From Bacteroidales bacterium (GTDB lineage: Bacteria > Bacteroidota > Bacteroidia > Bacteroidales > JAIPAP01): a DNA stretch of 48,861 nt. Made by a program: the position numbers and the translations under genes. Positions 15,454 to 26,300 of this stretch are shown in pieces (position 1 is the first letter of the stretch; each line of letters begins with the position of its first letter). A model generated the notes under the pieces. That model searched no databases and was not told the DNA's origin. It saw only the letters and a list, made by a program, of their open reading frames with translations. The stretch is from NCBI GenBank assembly GCA_021740045.1, contig JAIPAP010000011.1, positions 1 to 48,861 on the forward strand, read 5' to 3'.

Positions 15454-16455
15454 ATGAAAAAACTGTTGGCAGCCCTTGTGGGCTTAGTTGGCGTTGTTGT
15501 TGCAATTGTTTTGTTTACCTATTCTTCCGAAACCGAAAAAAATCCGGATAAACAATACAGAAAAGCATTTGAACGGAATTATAAGATTTTCTCACCAAAA
15601 ATCCCTAAATCCCTGTCATTTGCGGGAGAGGCGGTTCCTATCGACACATTTTATGTGCGCGAAAGCCTTGACCGAGAGCTTTCGGTGAATACTTATTTTC
15701 ATTCCTCCACCCTTTCACTCTTCAAAAGGGCTTATCGTTGGTTCCCCGTAATCGAACCTATTCTGGAGAAAAACAACATACCCAATGATTTTAAATACCT
15801 TGCCCTTATAGAAAGCGGATTTCTGAATGTAGAAAGTCCGGCCGGGGCAGCAGGTTTCTGGCAGTTTTTAAAACCTACTGCCAAAGAACTGGGACTTGAA
15901 GTAACCCGTACTGTGGATGAACGCTATCATCTGGAGAAGGCTACAAAAGCTGCCTGTGAATATTTCAGGAAGAAATATGAACATTTTGGCACCTGGACCT
16001 TAACAGCTGCAGCCTATAATGCCGGGAAACGCCGCATAAATGACTACATGGACTATCAAATGGCCGGCTCCTACTACGATCTTTATATGAATGAAGAAAC
16101 CTCAAGATATGTCTATCGCATCCTGGCCCTGAAGACTATCATGGAAGACCCGAAGGAATATGGATTCTATCTTCGGCAAAAAGACCTTTATCCCCCTATC
16201 CCAACCAAAAAGTTACCTGTGGATACCGGGGTAAGCAATTTACCGGCCTTTGCCAAGAAATTTGGTACCAACTACCGGATTTTGAAAGAGCTTAATCCCT
16301 GGCTTCGCGATAAGAAATTAACCAACGTAACCCGTAAAGATTACGTTATTGAAATCCCTGTTAAAGATTCGGTAACATACCATAATCTGATTGAACAAAT
16401 CAACAAGAAACATCATATTTTTAACGAGGCAATACACGTCGATCAAATCGATTAA
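15454..16455 (+). CDS. MltD-like lytic transglycosylase
   Basis: Membrane-anchored murein lytic transglycosylase that cleaves the MurNAc-GlcNAc bond of peptidoglycan. It has an N-terminal hydrophobic anchor (about 4-21), then an SLT domain with catalytic Glu120 in YLALIESGF, followed by SPAGAAGFWQF and the AAYNAG motif. The C-terminal stretch (about 250-310, VSNLPAFAKKFGTNYRILKELNPWL) reads as one LysM-like peptidoglycan-binding repeat. At 333 residues it resembles short MltD forms. It lies 49 bp before uvrA. Confidence 0.9.
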   Translation: MKKLLAALVGLVGVVVAIVLFTYSSETEKNPDKQYRKAFERNYKIFSPKIPKSLSFAGEAVPIDTFYVRESLDRELSVNTYFHSSTLSLFKRAYRWFPVIEPILEKNNIPNDFKYLALIESGFLNVESPAGAAGFWQFLKPTAKELGLEVTRTVDERYHLEKATKAACEYFRKKYEHFGTWTLTAAAYNAGKRRINDYMDYQMAGSYYDLYMNEETSRYVYRILALKTIMEDPKEYGFYLRQKDLYPPIPTKKLPVDTGVSNLPAFAKKFGTNYRILKELNPWLRDKKLTNVTRKDYVIEIPVKDSVTYHNLIEQINKKHHIFNEAIHVDQID

Positions 16456-16486
16456 GGCTATATATAATATTTTGAAATAGTTTCGT

Positions 16487-16494
16487 TAGATTTG
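16487..16494 (+). promoter_or_regulatory. -7 element of uvrA
   Basis: TAGATTTG matches TAnnTTTG, 10 nt before the ATG at 16505, implying a very short leader. Confidence 0.4.
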
Positions 16495-16504
16495 GTGTTC
16501 ATTC

Positions 16505-19369
16505 ATGAAAGAGGAAAAGCTACATACTGAAGTAATTGAAGAGGAGCAGGATATAAGCCAGGAGGAAACCCTCGAAATTTATGGCGCCCGGGTGCATAAC
16601 CTGGCGAACATTGATTTGAAAATACCCCGGAATCAAATGGTGGTTGTAACCGGCCTAAGCGGTAGCGGGAAGTCCTCGCTGGCTTTCGACACTATTTATG
16701 CCGAGGGACAAAGGCGCTACATGGAGACCTTTTCGGCATATGCCCGCCAATTTATTGGCAGCCTGGAAAGGCCTGATGTGGACAAGATCACCGGCCTGAG
16801 TCCTGTGATCTCCATCGAACAAAAATCCACCAGCAAAAATCCACGCTCCACGGTTGGAACAATTACGGAAATTTATGATTTTCTCCGGTTGCTTTTTGCC
16901 CGAACCTCCGATGCTTATTCATACAAGTCGGGGAATAAGATGATTCGCTATACCGAAGATCAGATCATCAATCTTATTCTTGAAAACTACCACGATACAA
17001 AAATATCTATCCTAGCCCCATTGGTAAAAGGCAGGAAAGGTCACTATCGCGAGCTTTTCGAAACAGTACGCAAGCAGGGCTTTCTAAGGGTACGTGTTGA
17101 CGGTGAACTGAAAGAGATCAAGCCTCGCATGCAACTCGACCGCTATAAGATCCATGATATCGAGCTGGTGGTGGACAAGATCAGGGTGAAGGAAGAAGTG
17201 CTCCAACGCTTGAAGCAGTCGGTTCAGCTTGCCTTAAAACAGGGCAAGGGCGGACTGATGATCATGGATTCGGAAACGGGAAACATCCGTTATTTGAGCC
17301 GCTTGTTGATGGACCCTGAGTCGGGCATTGCCTATGATGAACCTGAGCCCAACACATTTTCCTTTAACTCTCCTTATGGGGCCTGCCCAAAATGCAGTGG
17401 GCTGGGAAAGGTTTCGGAGATCGATATGAAAAAAATCATCCCCGATGAAAGCAAAAGCCTGAAAAAAGGCGGCATTGCTCCTTTGGGCGAATTGAAAAAC
17501 AATTGGATCTTCCGGCAGGTGGAAGCCATTGGTCAAAAATACGGCTTCGACCTGAATACACCGGTAAAGGATATTCCCGAATCGGCAATTAATACTATTC
17601 TTTACGGGTCGAACGAGGTGATCCATGTAAAAAATGAATACCTGGGCGTTACCTCTTCCTATAACCTCAATTTCGAAGGGATTGTTAATTTTATCAGCAA
17701 TCACAGCAACTCTTCCTCCCGCAGCATCAGGAAATGGGCCGGAAGCTTTATGAACCATGTTAATTGTCCCGAATGTAACGGCTACCGGCTTAAAAAAGAA
17801 TCGCTGTATTTTAAGATCGACGGTTACTCCATAGGTGAGTTGGCCAACATGGACCTGATCAGGCTTTATAAATGGCTGGAGGAGCTACCCGAAAAGGTGG
17901 ATGAACGTAGAAAGCATATTGCCCGGGAAATTATCAGGGAACTGAAATCGCGGATAAGCTTTTTGCTGGAAGTGGGATTGGATTACTTAACACTGAATCG
18001 TCCTGCGCGAAGCCTATCGGGAGGTGAAACCCAACGTATCCGGCTGGCCACACAAATCGGTTCGCAGTTAACCGGCGTTCTATACATCCTCGATGAGCCC
18101 AGCATCGGCTTGCATCAACGCGATAACCTGCGTTTGATCAAATCGCTGAAAGACCTGCGCGATGTGGGAAATTCGGTTATTGTGGTGGAACATGATAAGG
18201 AAACCATACTGGCTGCCGATCACGTGGTGGATATTGGCCCGGGTGCAGGCAGGCAAGGCGGGCACATTGTTGCGCAAGGCAGCCCGGAGGATTTGTTGAA
18301 CTGTAGCACCCTTACCTGCAAATACTTAAGCGGAAAGAAGCAGATCAAAGTCCCGGAACAAAGACGAAACGGCCATGAAAAATCCATTATCCTGAAAGGC
18401 GCCCGTGGCAATAACCTGAAAAATGTAACCATGAAGCTCCCCCTGGGCATGCTGGTATGTGTTACCGGCGTATCGGGTAGCGGTAAATCCACCCTGATCA
18501 ATGAAACGCTTTATCCCATTCTCAGCCAGGCCTTTTACCGATCGGATAAGAAGCCGCTTCCGTATGATAAAATCGAAGGCCTTAACAACATCAATAAGGT
18601 CATTGAAATCGATCAATCGCCCATCGGACGAACACCTCGCTCCAATCCGGCCACTTATACCGGTGTTTTCGATGACATCCGAAAATTGTTTAACCAACTG
18701 CCCGAAGCACAAATACGCGGCTACAAACCCGGCCGCTTTTCATTCAACGTAAAGGGAGGCCGTTGCGAGACTTGTAAGGGTGCAGGAATTAAAGTTATCG
18801 AAATGAATTTTTTGCCCGATGTACAGGTACCCTGTGAAGACTGCCAGGGCAAACGCTATAACCGCGAAACGCTCGAAATCCGTTACAAAGGAAAATCCAT
18901 TAACGATGTGCTCGACATGACCATTAACCAGGCAGTTGAGTTTTTCCAGAATATTCCTTCCATTCTTAAAAAGATCCGCACTTTGCAGGAAGTTGGCCTT
19001 GGTTATATCACTTTAGGGCAACAATCCACAACCTTGTCGGGTGGCGAAGCGCAACGGGTGAAATTGGCAACCGAATTAAGCAAAAAAGATACCGGCCAAA
19101 CCCTGTATATTTTGGATGAGCCCACCACCGGTCTGCATTTTGAAGATGTGAAGGTATTATTGGATGTACTGAACCGATTGGTTGACAAAGGCAACACCGT
19201 TATTATTATTGAACACAACATGGAAGTGATCAAAGTGGCCGATCACATTATCGACCTTGGCCCCGAGGGCGGCGACCGCGGCGGAGAGATCATTGCCTCA
19301 ACCAGCCCCGAAGAATTGATCAACAATAAGAACAGCTATACGGCCAGGTATTTGAAGCCCGAGTTATAA
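16505..19369 (+). CDS. uvrA: Excinuclease ABC subunit A
   Basis: DNA damage-recognition ATPase of nucleotide excision repair, acting with UvrB. It has two ABC modules: the first Walker A GLSGSGKSS near residues 49-57, signature LSGGETQRIRLA; the second Walker A GVSGSGKST, signature LSGGEAQRVKLA. Zinc-binding cysteines are visible as CPKC and CPEC in the first half and CETC...CEDC in the second. DEPSIGLHQRD and DEPTTGLHFED are the Walker B regions. At 954 residues it is full length. The first 25 residues are an acidic extension before the conserved start. uvrB is not nearby. Confidence 0.97.
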   Translation: MKEEKLHTEVIEEEQDISQEETLEIYGARVHNLANIDLKIPRNQMVVVTGLSGSGKSSLAFDTIYAEGQRRYMETFSAYARQFIGSLERPDVDKITGLSPVISIEQKSTSKNPRSTVGTITEIYDFLRLLFARTSDAYSYKSGNKMIRYTEDQIINLILENYHDTKISILAPLVKGRKGHYRELFETVRKQGFLRVRVDGELKEIKPRMQLDRYKIHDIELVVDKIRVKEEVLQRLKQSVQLALKQGKGGLMIMDSETGNIRYLSRLLMDPESGIAYDEPEPNTFSFNSPYGACPKCSGLGKVSEIDMKKIIPDESKSLKKGGIAPLGELKNNWIFRQVEAIGQKYGFDLNTPVKDIPESAINTILYGSNEVIHVKNEYLGVTSSYNLNFEGIVNFISNHSNSSSRSIRKWAGSFMNHVNCPECNGYRLKKESLYFKIDGYSIGELANMDLIRLYKWLEELPEKVDERRKHIAREIIRELKSRISFLLEVGLDYLTLNRPARSLSGGETQRIRLATQIGSQLTGVLYILDEPSIGLHQRDNLRLIKSLKDLRDVGNSVIVVEHDKETILAADHVVDIGPGAGRQGGHIVAQGSPEDLLNCSTLTCKYLSGKKQIKVPEQRRNGHEKSIILKGARGNNLKNVTMKLPLGMLVCVTGVSGSGKSTLINETLYPILSQAFYRSDKKPLPYDKIEGLNNINKVIEIDQSPIGRTPRSNPATYTGVFDDIRKLFNQLPEAQIRGYKPGRFSFNVKGGRCETCKGAGIKVIEMNFLPDVQVPCEDCQGKRYNRETLEIRYKGKSINDVLDMTINQAVEFFQNIPSILKKIRTLQEVGLGYITLGQQSTTLSGGEAQRVKLATELSKKDTGQTLYILDEPTTGLHFEDVKVLLDVLNRLVDKGNTVIIIEHNMEVIKVADHIIDLGPEGGDRGGEIIASTSPEELINNKNSYTARYLKPEL

Positions 19370-19397
19370 CCGGTTTTACTCATCTTAGAATATTTCC

Positions 19398-19405
19398 TAC
19401 ATTTG
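19398..19405 (+). promoter_or_regulatory. -7 element of LOG-family gene
   Basis: TACATTTG matches TAnnTTTG, 21 nt before the ATG at 19427, and lies in the codons that would belong to the longer TTG-started frame. Confidence 0.5.
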
Positions 19406-19426
19406 CACCTTTTAAATCAACACCCT

Positions 19427-20149
19427 ATGTTTGGAGAAGAACATCGAAACGAAGAAGAACGTATACGCAGCGCTTTTGAACAAAAGGACTGGAATGAAAT
19501 ATTAACCTCTAATTCCTGGTCGGTTTTTAAGATCATGGCCGAATTTGTTGATGGTTTCGAAAAAATGGCCCGTATCGGTCCGTGTGTGTCCATTTTCGGC
19601 TCTGCCCGGATCAAAGAACAAAATCCATATTACAAACTTGCCGAAGAAACAGCTTACCTGCTTACCAAAAAAGGTTTTGGGATCATTACCGGAGGAGGCC
19701 CGGGCGTGATGGAAGCAGCTAATAAAGGCGCTCATACTGCCGGGGGTAAGTCAGTGGGCTTAAACATTGAAGTTCCTTGGGAACAGAGCGCTAACTCGTT
19801 TATCGACAATGATAAGCTACTTTCTTTCGATTACTTCTTTGTCCGTAAGGTGATGTTTATGAAGTATTCGCAGGGTTACATCGTGTTGCCGGGTGGTTTC
19901 GGCACACTGGACGAGCTTTTCGAAGCCATCACCCTAATCCAGACCCACAAAATGGTGAGCTTCCCAATTGTGATGCTGGTTAAGGATTTTTGGGAAGGTC
20001 TGGTCGACTGGATCAAACAACGCCTGCTGGCTGAAAAGAACATCAATCCCGATGACCTTGAGATCTTCACTGTGGTCGATACACCGCAAGAAGCCGTTGA
20101 CTTGGTCGAGGATTTTTACAAGCAGTATTCCATCAAGCCGAACTTCTAA
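19427..20149 (+). CDS. LOG-family (TIGR00730) Rossmann-fold protein
   Basis: A lysine-decarboxylase-like/LOG family protein. Characterised members are phosphoribohydrolases releasing base from nucleoside 5'-monophosphates, such as cytokinin ribosides or AMP. The signature GGGPGVMEAANKG is at residues 89-101 and PGGFGTLDE at 155-163. It has 240 residues, with an N-terminal helical stretch of about 50 residues before the core. The frame could begin at a TTG (19403), but that codon lies in the promoter element, so the ATG at 19427 is preferred. Probably a single-gene unit after uvrA. Confidence 0.9.
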   Translation: MFGEEHRNEEERIRSAFEQKDWNEILTSNSWSVFKIMAEFVDGFEKMARIGPCVSIFGSARIKEQNPYYKLAEETAYLLTKKGFGIITGGGPGVMEAANKGAHTAGGKSVGLNIEVPWEQSANSFIDNDKLLSFDYFFVRKVMFMKYSQGYIVLPGGFGTLDELFEAITLIQTHKMVSFPIVMLVKDFWEGLVDWIKQRLLAEKNINPDDLEIFTVVDTPQEAVDLVEDFYKQYSIKPNF

Positions 20150-20268
20150 GTGCACATTAAATTAGCAGGTTTAGCCACGAATGCCCGAATAATTAACATA
20201 TTAGAATCCTCCACTTTCCAATCCATAGGATCCAAGTTTCGGGTTTCTATTGCTCCCCGTTCCCATCT

Positions 20269-20808
20269 TTACTTCAGAATAACCTCCGCCCCGGGCGCTT
20301 CTTCATAGATAATTTCATGGCCGGGGACCCACTCACCATTTTTCAGATATTTCGATTTGGCCACTAACCGTCCATCTTCTAACTGTTCTCCGGAAGTACG
20401 CACTTCGGTAATACCATCTTCATTGCCGGTAACTTTTTCATGTCCGATGAATTTCCCATTTTCAAAATGCATGGTACCGTGTGTATAAAAACCGGCCGTT
20501 GTAAAATAGTAAAAAACAATGGATTCCTTTTCCTTATCCCATAGCATTAGGGTTTCGCCCCCATATTCGCCATTGTTCACCGAGTGCATGATCCGAATGG
20601 CCTTGCCGTTTAATGCACGTTCCCATTGCTGCACATCGTATACCGGTTTTCCATCCTCGGTTTTTTTGAAAACTCCCTTGTAGGTTTTTCCTGTATATGG
20701 ACTAAACTGCTCCAAATGGTTATCCAGGCTTTGCTGGGCGAATCCCTGAAAACTGATAAACATAAGGGAGATCACCCATACCGATAATTGTAAAACGCTC
20801 CTTTTCAT
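20269..20808 (-). CDS. Small exported protein of unknown function
   Basis: A 179-residue protein with a signal peptide (MKRSVLQLSVWVISLMFISFQGFAQ). I do not recognise a family. The body has repeated short beta-like segments (TLMLWDKEKESIVFYYFTTAGFYTHGTMHFENGKFIGHE), reminiscent of small lipocalin-like or DUF1579-type barrels that measure a reaction product, but this is only a resemblance. Its ATG lies 2 nt after the stop of the FG-GAP protein gene, so the two are probably translated from one mRNA and coupled. Confidence 0.7.
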   Translation of the reverse strand: MKRSVLQLSVWVISLMFISFQGFAQQSLDNHLEQFSPYTGKTYKGVFKKTEDGKPVYDVQQWERALNGKAIRIMHSVNNGEYGGETLMLWDKEKESIVFYYFTTAGFYTHGTMHFENGKFIGHEKVTGNEDGITEVRTSGEQLEDGRLVAKSKYLKNGEWVPGHEIIYEEAPGAEVILK

Positions 20809-20810
20809 AG

Positions 20811-23090
20811 TTATGGATTTTTAGTAATGACAATCTTTTTGTTTTTAACAGGTATCCATCGACTTCCATCTGTTATGATAAATCGACATATGTATATACC
20901 TCTATCATAAATAGAAACATCAAGCTTAACGGTTTTGTTCTGAACAAAATCTAACTCTTTTAACACATTACCGTGCATATCAATGATCTGTATTCGCCCT
21001 TTAAGGTTTTCAGCTCCATCAATCTGTATATTTAATTTTTCGCTGGCCGGATTGGGAAAAAGCTTCACATCAATTTCCTTGAATACAGCATAATCCTCAA
21101 TGCCATAAGGTGGTGGATCGGAACCTTGAAAGTAATTAATTCCACCCCTGTAATTTCCAAGGATCATATCAGGATAATCATCGGAATTAAGGTCATGTAT
21201 AGCTATGGCGCTGCGATCGCCTTCATCGATATACAAATACATTTTTTCAACCAATGAGAAATCCCCTTCCGCCAGGTTATCTTCGATGTTTTTATAATAA
21301 AAAATATGCCCGAACTCCGAACCTACGAACAAACGCAGGCTATCATACTGATCGCGGAAAAAACAAGGATTGCTAAAGCCGTAATACGATAAATTGGGAT
21401 TCCGCACATCAACACCGCCCAATGAATCGGTTACCCAGGTAAAAGCAGGTTTAGCGGGTGTGCCTTCATTTTGGTAATAACTGATGGTGCCATTCCTTTT
21501 CCCGATCACAAGGTCGGGAAGGTCATTGTCGGTAAGATCGATCAATTGAGGCGTACTAAAATGCCCCACATCGATATCGAGAAAACGGGTTGATCGCAAT
21601 TCGAATGTGGCTATTCTACCCGATGAAATATTTTCGAAACTATAAATTGTACCTTCAGCATTGCCCACCAGCATATCCGGGTCACCGTCTCCGTCCAAAT
21701 CGCCAAAGGCAGGGTCGATGGCCTGAAGCATAAACTCTGTCAATCCCCCGAAATCCGCATCGATCAACTTAAATGAGGGATCATCCGGTGTACCTGTATT
21801 TTCCAGCAAGGCGAGCTGTGAGCGGTATTCACATTGAAGGGTATAAGCATCATTGTAATACGTGGAATCGAGGTAACCAAAATTCCCCACGACAAGGTCC
21901 ATCAATCCATCCCGGTTATAATCGAAGAGCACGGGCGAGGCACCGGCGCCAAAATCGAGCATCTCATCTTGCAAAAATTGATTTGTTTCATAGTGAAACT
22001 CCGGATCATTATCGGCTCCCTTATTCAAGTATAGCCAGGAACTTTCGTGGTGGTTTGAACGATCCTGCAAAGGATCAAACGGGGAGACCAACAAATCCAT
22101 CACCCCGTCATTATCCACATCAATATAATTGGATACGGGAAAGGAATACAAATTGAGCTTCTTGGTATTCCCCGGGAACATGGTATCCTGATGTACAATG
22201 CGGGCAGAGTCCACGGTTCCTCCATTGGTCAGATAAATCAAATCCGGGTAATCGATATCACCCAGCAGCAAGTCTTTATCATCATCGGCATCGAAATCAT
22301 GCACCAGGAATGTAGATCCGGTATGGCGCTCATCTTCAATGTTTTTGGGGATTAATGGAACAGGATTGATGCAAGTATCCATAAATATCTGGTTCGATTC
22401 CTCGCTTTCGGCAAAATAGCCCCAGCAATCGCTGGTTTTTATGTAATCGAGCGAATCGGCGGTACCGTATTTTTCCATGGATTGATTAATATGTTCCTGT
22501 ACAAAAGTTCCCAGGCTCCAAAAGGTAAGTATATCCAGGTCGCCGTCGTTATCCAGGTCGCAAATAGCCGGGTAATCAACTTCAGTTAAAAAAAGATTGG
22601 TATAGGAACTTCCCTGTAAAGAACGAATGTAAGGATAAACCTCAAGCCTGAATTCCGGTTCATGACCACCAATATTTTTAAACACCCTGATTCCGCCTAG
22701 CGAATAGGTAAAAATGTCGCGTTTGCCATCATTATTATAATCCTTTAATATGGCCCAATCATGGAGTGCCGGAAAATACGCTTCATATTCCGGGGCATAT
22801 TCATAGCCTATTTCATTTTTGAACCCTTTATTGGTGAAAGTAAGGATCTTATCACCATGCCGGTCGAAAACAAAAAGGTCATCATACTCATCATTATTAA
22901 GCTTGATGGGAGAAAACTGGCAATTATTCATGCCGCCAACCCATGCTTTATCCAGGGAAGTATCGGAGGTATCTCTAACGTCCACGCCATAGGATTTCTC
23001 GAATCCGTAATCATAGTATTCCTGTGCTTGCGCTTCAGCGAATGCACCCAAAAATCCACTCAACAACAGTATTCTTAGCACAATTTTCAT
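20811..23090 (-). CDS. T9SS-sorted FG-GAP/VCBS repeat protein
   Basis: A 759-residue secreted protein with a signal peptide (MKIVLRILLLSGFLGAFAEAQA). At least eight VCBS/FG-GAP-type repeats with calcium-loop motifs follow (DLDNDGDLDILTF, DFDADDDKDLLLGD, DVDNDGVMDLL, DLDGDGDPDMLVGN), expected to form an integrin-like beta-propeller. The last 85 residues are a T9SS type A sorting domain (KLFPNPASEKLNIQ...GIYICRF...KKIVIT), so it should cross the outer membrane and be anchored or released there. An open frame extends upstream to 23159, but the ATG at 23090 begins the signal peptide. Ligand or role unknown. Confidence 0.88.
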   Translation of the reverse strand: MKIVLRILLLSGFLGAFAEAQAQEYYDYGFEKSYGVDVRDTSDTSLDKAWVGGMNNCQFSPIKLNNDEYDDLFVFDRHGDKILTFTNKGFKNEIGYEYAPEYEAYFPALHDWAILKDYNNDGKRDIFTYSLGGIRVFKNIGGHEPEFRLEVYPYIRSLQGSSYTNLFLTEVDYPAICDLDNDGDLDILTFWSLGTFVQEHINQSMEKYGTADSLDYIKTSDCWGYFAESEESNQIFMDTCINPVPLIPKNIEDERHTGSTFLVHDFDADDDKDLLLGDIDYPDLIYLTNGGTVDSARIVHQDTMFPGNTKKLNLYSFPVSNYIDVDNDGVMDLLVSPFDPLQDRSNHHESSWLYLNKGADNDPEFHYETNQFLQDEMLDFGAGASPVLFDYNRDGLMDLVVGNFGYLDSTYYNDAYTLQCEYRSQLALLENTGTPDDPSFKLIDADFGGLTEFMLQAIDPAFGDLDGDGDPDMLVGNAEGTIYSFENISSGRIATFELRSTRFLDIDVGHFSTPQLIDLTDNDLPDLVIGKRNGTISYYQNEGTPAKPAFTWVTDSLGGVDVRNPNLSYYGFSNPCFFRDQYDSLRLFVGSEFGHIFYYKNIEDNLAEGDFSLVEKMYLYIDEGDRSAIAIHDLNSDDYPDMILGNYRGGINYFQGSDPPPYGIEDYAVFKEIDVKLFPNPASEKLNIQIDGAENLKGRIQIIDMHGNVLKELDFVQNKTVKLDVSIYDRGIYICRFIITDGSRWIPVKNKKIVITKNP

Positions 23091-23216
23091 AGAAATAAAA
23101 ATTTGATGATAAAAGTAGCAATAAATACAGCTCGGTGAGCGTCGCCTTTTAAACAGCATTCGATATGAATGTAAGCATTCCCTTGTCCCCTCTATATAAA
23201 ACTTTATCAGGCTACA

Positions 23217-23247
23217 TTGTGAATTAGCAAATGTTATTCTATATTTG
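23217..23247 (+). promoter_or_regulatory. secDF promoter, near-ideal Bacteroidota consensus
   Basis: TTG (23217-23219), a 20-nt spacer and TATATTTG (23240-23247) match the Bacteroidota sigma consensus well. The leader to the ATG at 23311 would be about 57 nt. Confidence 0.7.
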
Positions 23248-23310
23248 CACCCTCAAAAAATAAAGAGAAGCTGATTTTTAAGTTAATCAATTACTAAATT
23301 TTGTACACAC

Positions 23311-26300
23311 ATGCAGAGTAAAGGTGTTATAAAGTTTTTTGCTATAGCATTCGCCATTGTTTGCCTATTCCAACTCTCATTTACTTTCTTTTCCAAAAAG
23401 GTGGAAAGCAACGCAGAACAATATGCAAACAATGATGAATCAAAGCGTATAGCCGAGCAGGCAGCAAAAAACCGCGACGTTCAGTTCAAAGTCATTTTCG
23501 ATTCAGTACAAAAAGCACGAGAGCAGTACTACCTGGATTCAATGAAGAATGAAACGGTATACAACATACTGGTACGTGAATATACCTTCCAGGAGGTAAA
23601 GGAGCGAGAACTGAACCTTGGATTGGATCTTAAAGGGGGAATGAACGTAACCCTGGAGATTGAAGTAAGTGAAATTGTTGAAGCATTAGCCGACAATAGT
23701 GATGACCCCCGTTTCCGTGAAGCACTTCAGACGGCGCGCCAGAAACAGAGAACAAGTCAGGAGGACTTTGTTACACTGTTCGCCGAGTCGTGGAATGAGG
23801 TAGCTCCGGATGGTAAGCTGGCGGTTATCTTCAACACCATGGAACTGAAAGATAAAATCAGCTATGATTCCAGTAATGAGGAAGTGATCAGTGTTATTCG
23901 TACCGAGGTTAACAGCGCCATCGACCGGGCTTACAATATTTTGCGTACACGTATCGACCGTTTTGGTGTGGCCCAACCCAATATTCAACGCTTGCAAACC
24001 ACAGGGCGCATCCTGGTGGAGCTTCCCGGTATCAAAGAGCCTCAACGTGTTCGTAAACTCTTGCAGGGAACAGCCAAGCTCGAGTTTTGGGAAACTTATA
24101 AGTTTAACGAGATCAACCAGTATTTTGAGGAAGCCAATCGCAAGCTGCGCACCATGGTTGAGACCGAGCCAGAGTTAGAAGAAGCAGCCCGGGACACCGT
24201 GCCAATGGAAGACGAGGGTGAAACCCAACTAGAGAAACCGGGTGATGCTGAAGCCGGCGATACACTGGAAGAAACCGCGCAGGATACTACCGAGGAATCA
24301 CTGGAAGAATTGCTTGAAAGCGACACAGCAGCCGGTGAAATGACCGAAGACCAGGAAAAAGCATTCGAAGAGTATGCCAAGCAAAACCCGCTTTATGCTT
24401 ATTTGCGTCCGGCTTATTACCAGCAACAAGGACAATATTATGCCAGCGAAAGCTCTGCGGTGGGTTATGCCGAAATTAAAGATACTGCCCGGGTGAATAT
24501 GTTGCTGGACAAAGTGGATAAAGTCTTCCCTCCCGATTTGAAACTGGCTTGGGAAGTTAAACCGCAAAAAGGACAGGAAGGTGTACTCGGGCTGGTAGCC
24601 CTTAGAATTACCTCCCGCAATAATACCGCACCCCTTACAGGTGATGTTATCGTAAATGCCCGTCAGGATTATGATCAGAATGGCCGTGTAGTGGTTTCCA
24701 TGAGCATGAACTCCGAGGGTACCCGCATCTGGCGGCGATTAACAGCCGATAATATTGGAAATCAAATCGCCATTGTGTTGGACGGTTATGTTTATTCCGC
24801 ACCGCGGGTTAATGACGAGATTCCTTCGGGCCGCTCACAGATCTCAGGAAATTTTACCGTTGAAGAAGCAAAAGACCTTGCCAATATTCTGGAAGCCGGT
24901 AAGTTGCCTGCTCCCGCCAACATTGTTCAGGAAGAAGTTGTAGGACCCTCGCTTGGCCGTGAAGCCATTCAGTCGGGCTTCAATTCATTTATCCTGGCCT
25001 TCGTCCTGGTATTGATCTTTATGGTCTTTTACTATAACCACGCCGGATGGATCGCCAATCTGGCCCTGATCACCAACATATTTTTTGTATTGGGTGTGTT
25101 AGCCTCCCTGGGCGCCGTGCTAACCTTGCCGGGAATTGCCGGTATTATCCTAACCATTGGTATGGCCGTAGATGCCAACGTGATCATTTATGAGCGTATC
25201 AAGGAGGAAATCCGGGCCGGAAAAGGTGCACGATTGGCCATTACCGACGGTTACAAAAATGCATACTCAGCCATTGTCGACGCCAACATTACCACATTGC
25301 TCGTTGGTATTGTACTTTACACCTTTGGTTCAGGACCGGTTCAGGGCTTTGCCACCACCTTGATCATCGGTATTCTGTCATCACTCTTCACGGCCATCTT
25401 TATCTCGCGTTTAATTTTTAACTGGTTGCTCAACAAGGAAATAGACGTTAAGCTCGGCAACAAGATGACCCTTAATGCCTTTACCGGTATCAATGTCGAT
25501 TTTATTGGAAAACGGAAAACCTTCTATATCATCTCTTCATTGGTGGTTCTTCTCGGAATAGCCTCCTTACTGATGAAAGGCCTTAACCCGGGTGTCGACT
25601 TTGCCGGAGGCCGTACTTATATAGTTCGTTTTGATAACGACGTGAATACGGTGGATGTGCGAAATTCACTCGAACAGCAATTTGAGGAAGCGCCGGAGGT
25701 GAAGACCTTTGGTCCCAGTTCACAGATTAAGGTGACCACTAAATACCTCATCAATGAGGAAGGTGCCAGTGCCGATTCGCTTGTTGAACGAAAGCTATAT
25801 GAAGGGGTTAAGACTTACTACGATGAGCCGGTTAGCTATCAGCAGTTTAATTCCGAAACCGAAGATAAAACTGTTGGTAAGCTTAGCTCCCAGAAAGTGG
25901 GGCCAACCATTGCCGACGACCTGCTGCGGAAAGCCTATTTTGCACTCGGTTTCGCACTGGTGATCATCTTCGTATATATTGCCGCACGTTTCCGTAAATG
26001 GCAATATGGTATAGGGGGTGTAGCTACCCTGATTCACGACTCCATCATCACGGTATCGCTTTATTCGATCTTCCACGGTATCCTGCCGTTTAGCATGGAG
26101 GTGGATCAGTCGTTTATCGCTGCTATCCTCACCATAATCGGTTATTCCATTAACGACTCCGTGATTATCTTCGACCGTATTCGTGAATACAACTTCCTGT
26201 ATCCGAAGCGTCATCTTAAAATCAACATTAATGCAGGGATCAATAGTACATTGGGACGTACCTTTATGACATCAGGTACCACCTTCCTGGTATTGTTGAT

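Noticed and set aside
17234-17758. 174-codon minus-strand open frame inside uvrA
   Set aside because: It lies opposite a well-conserved uvrA region and its translation has no recognisable domain.
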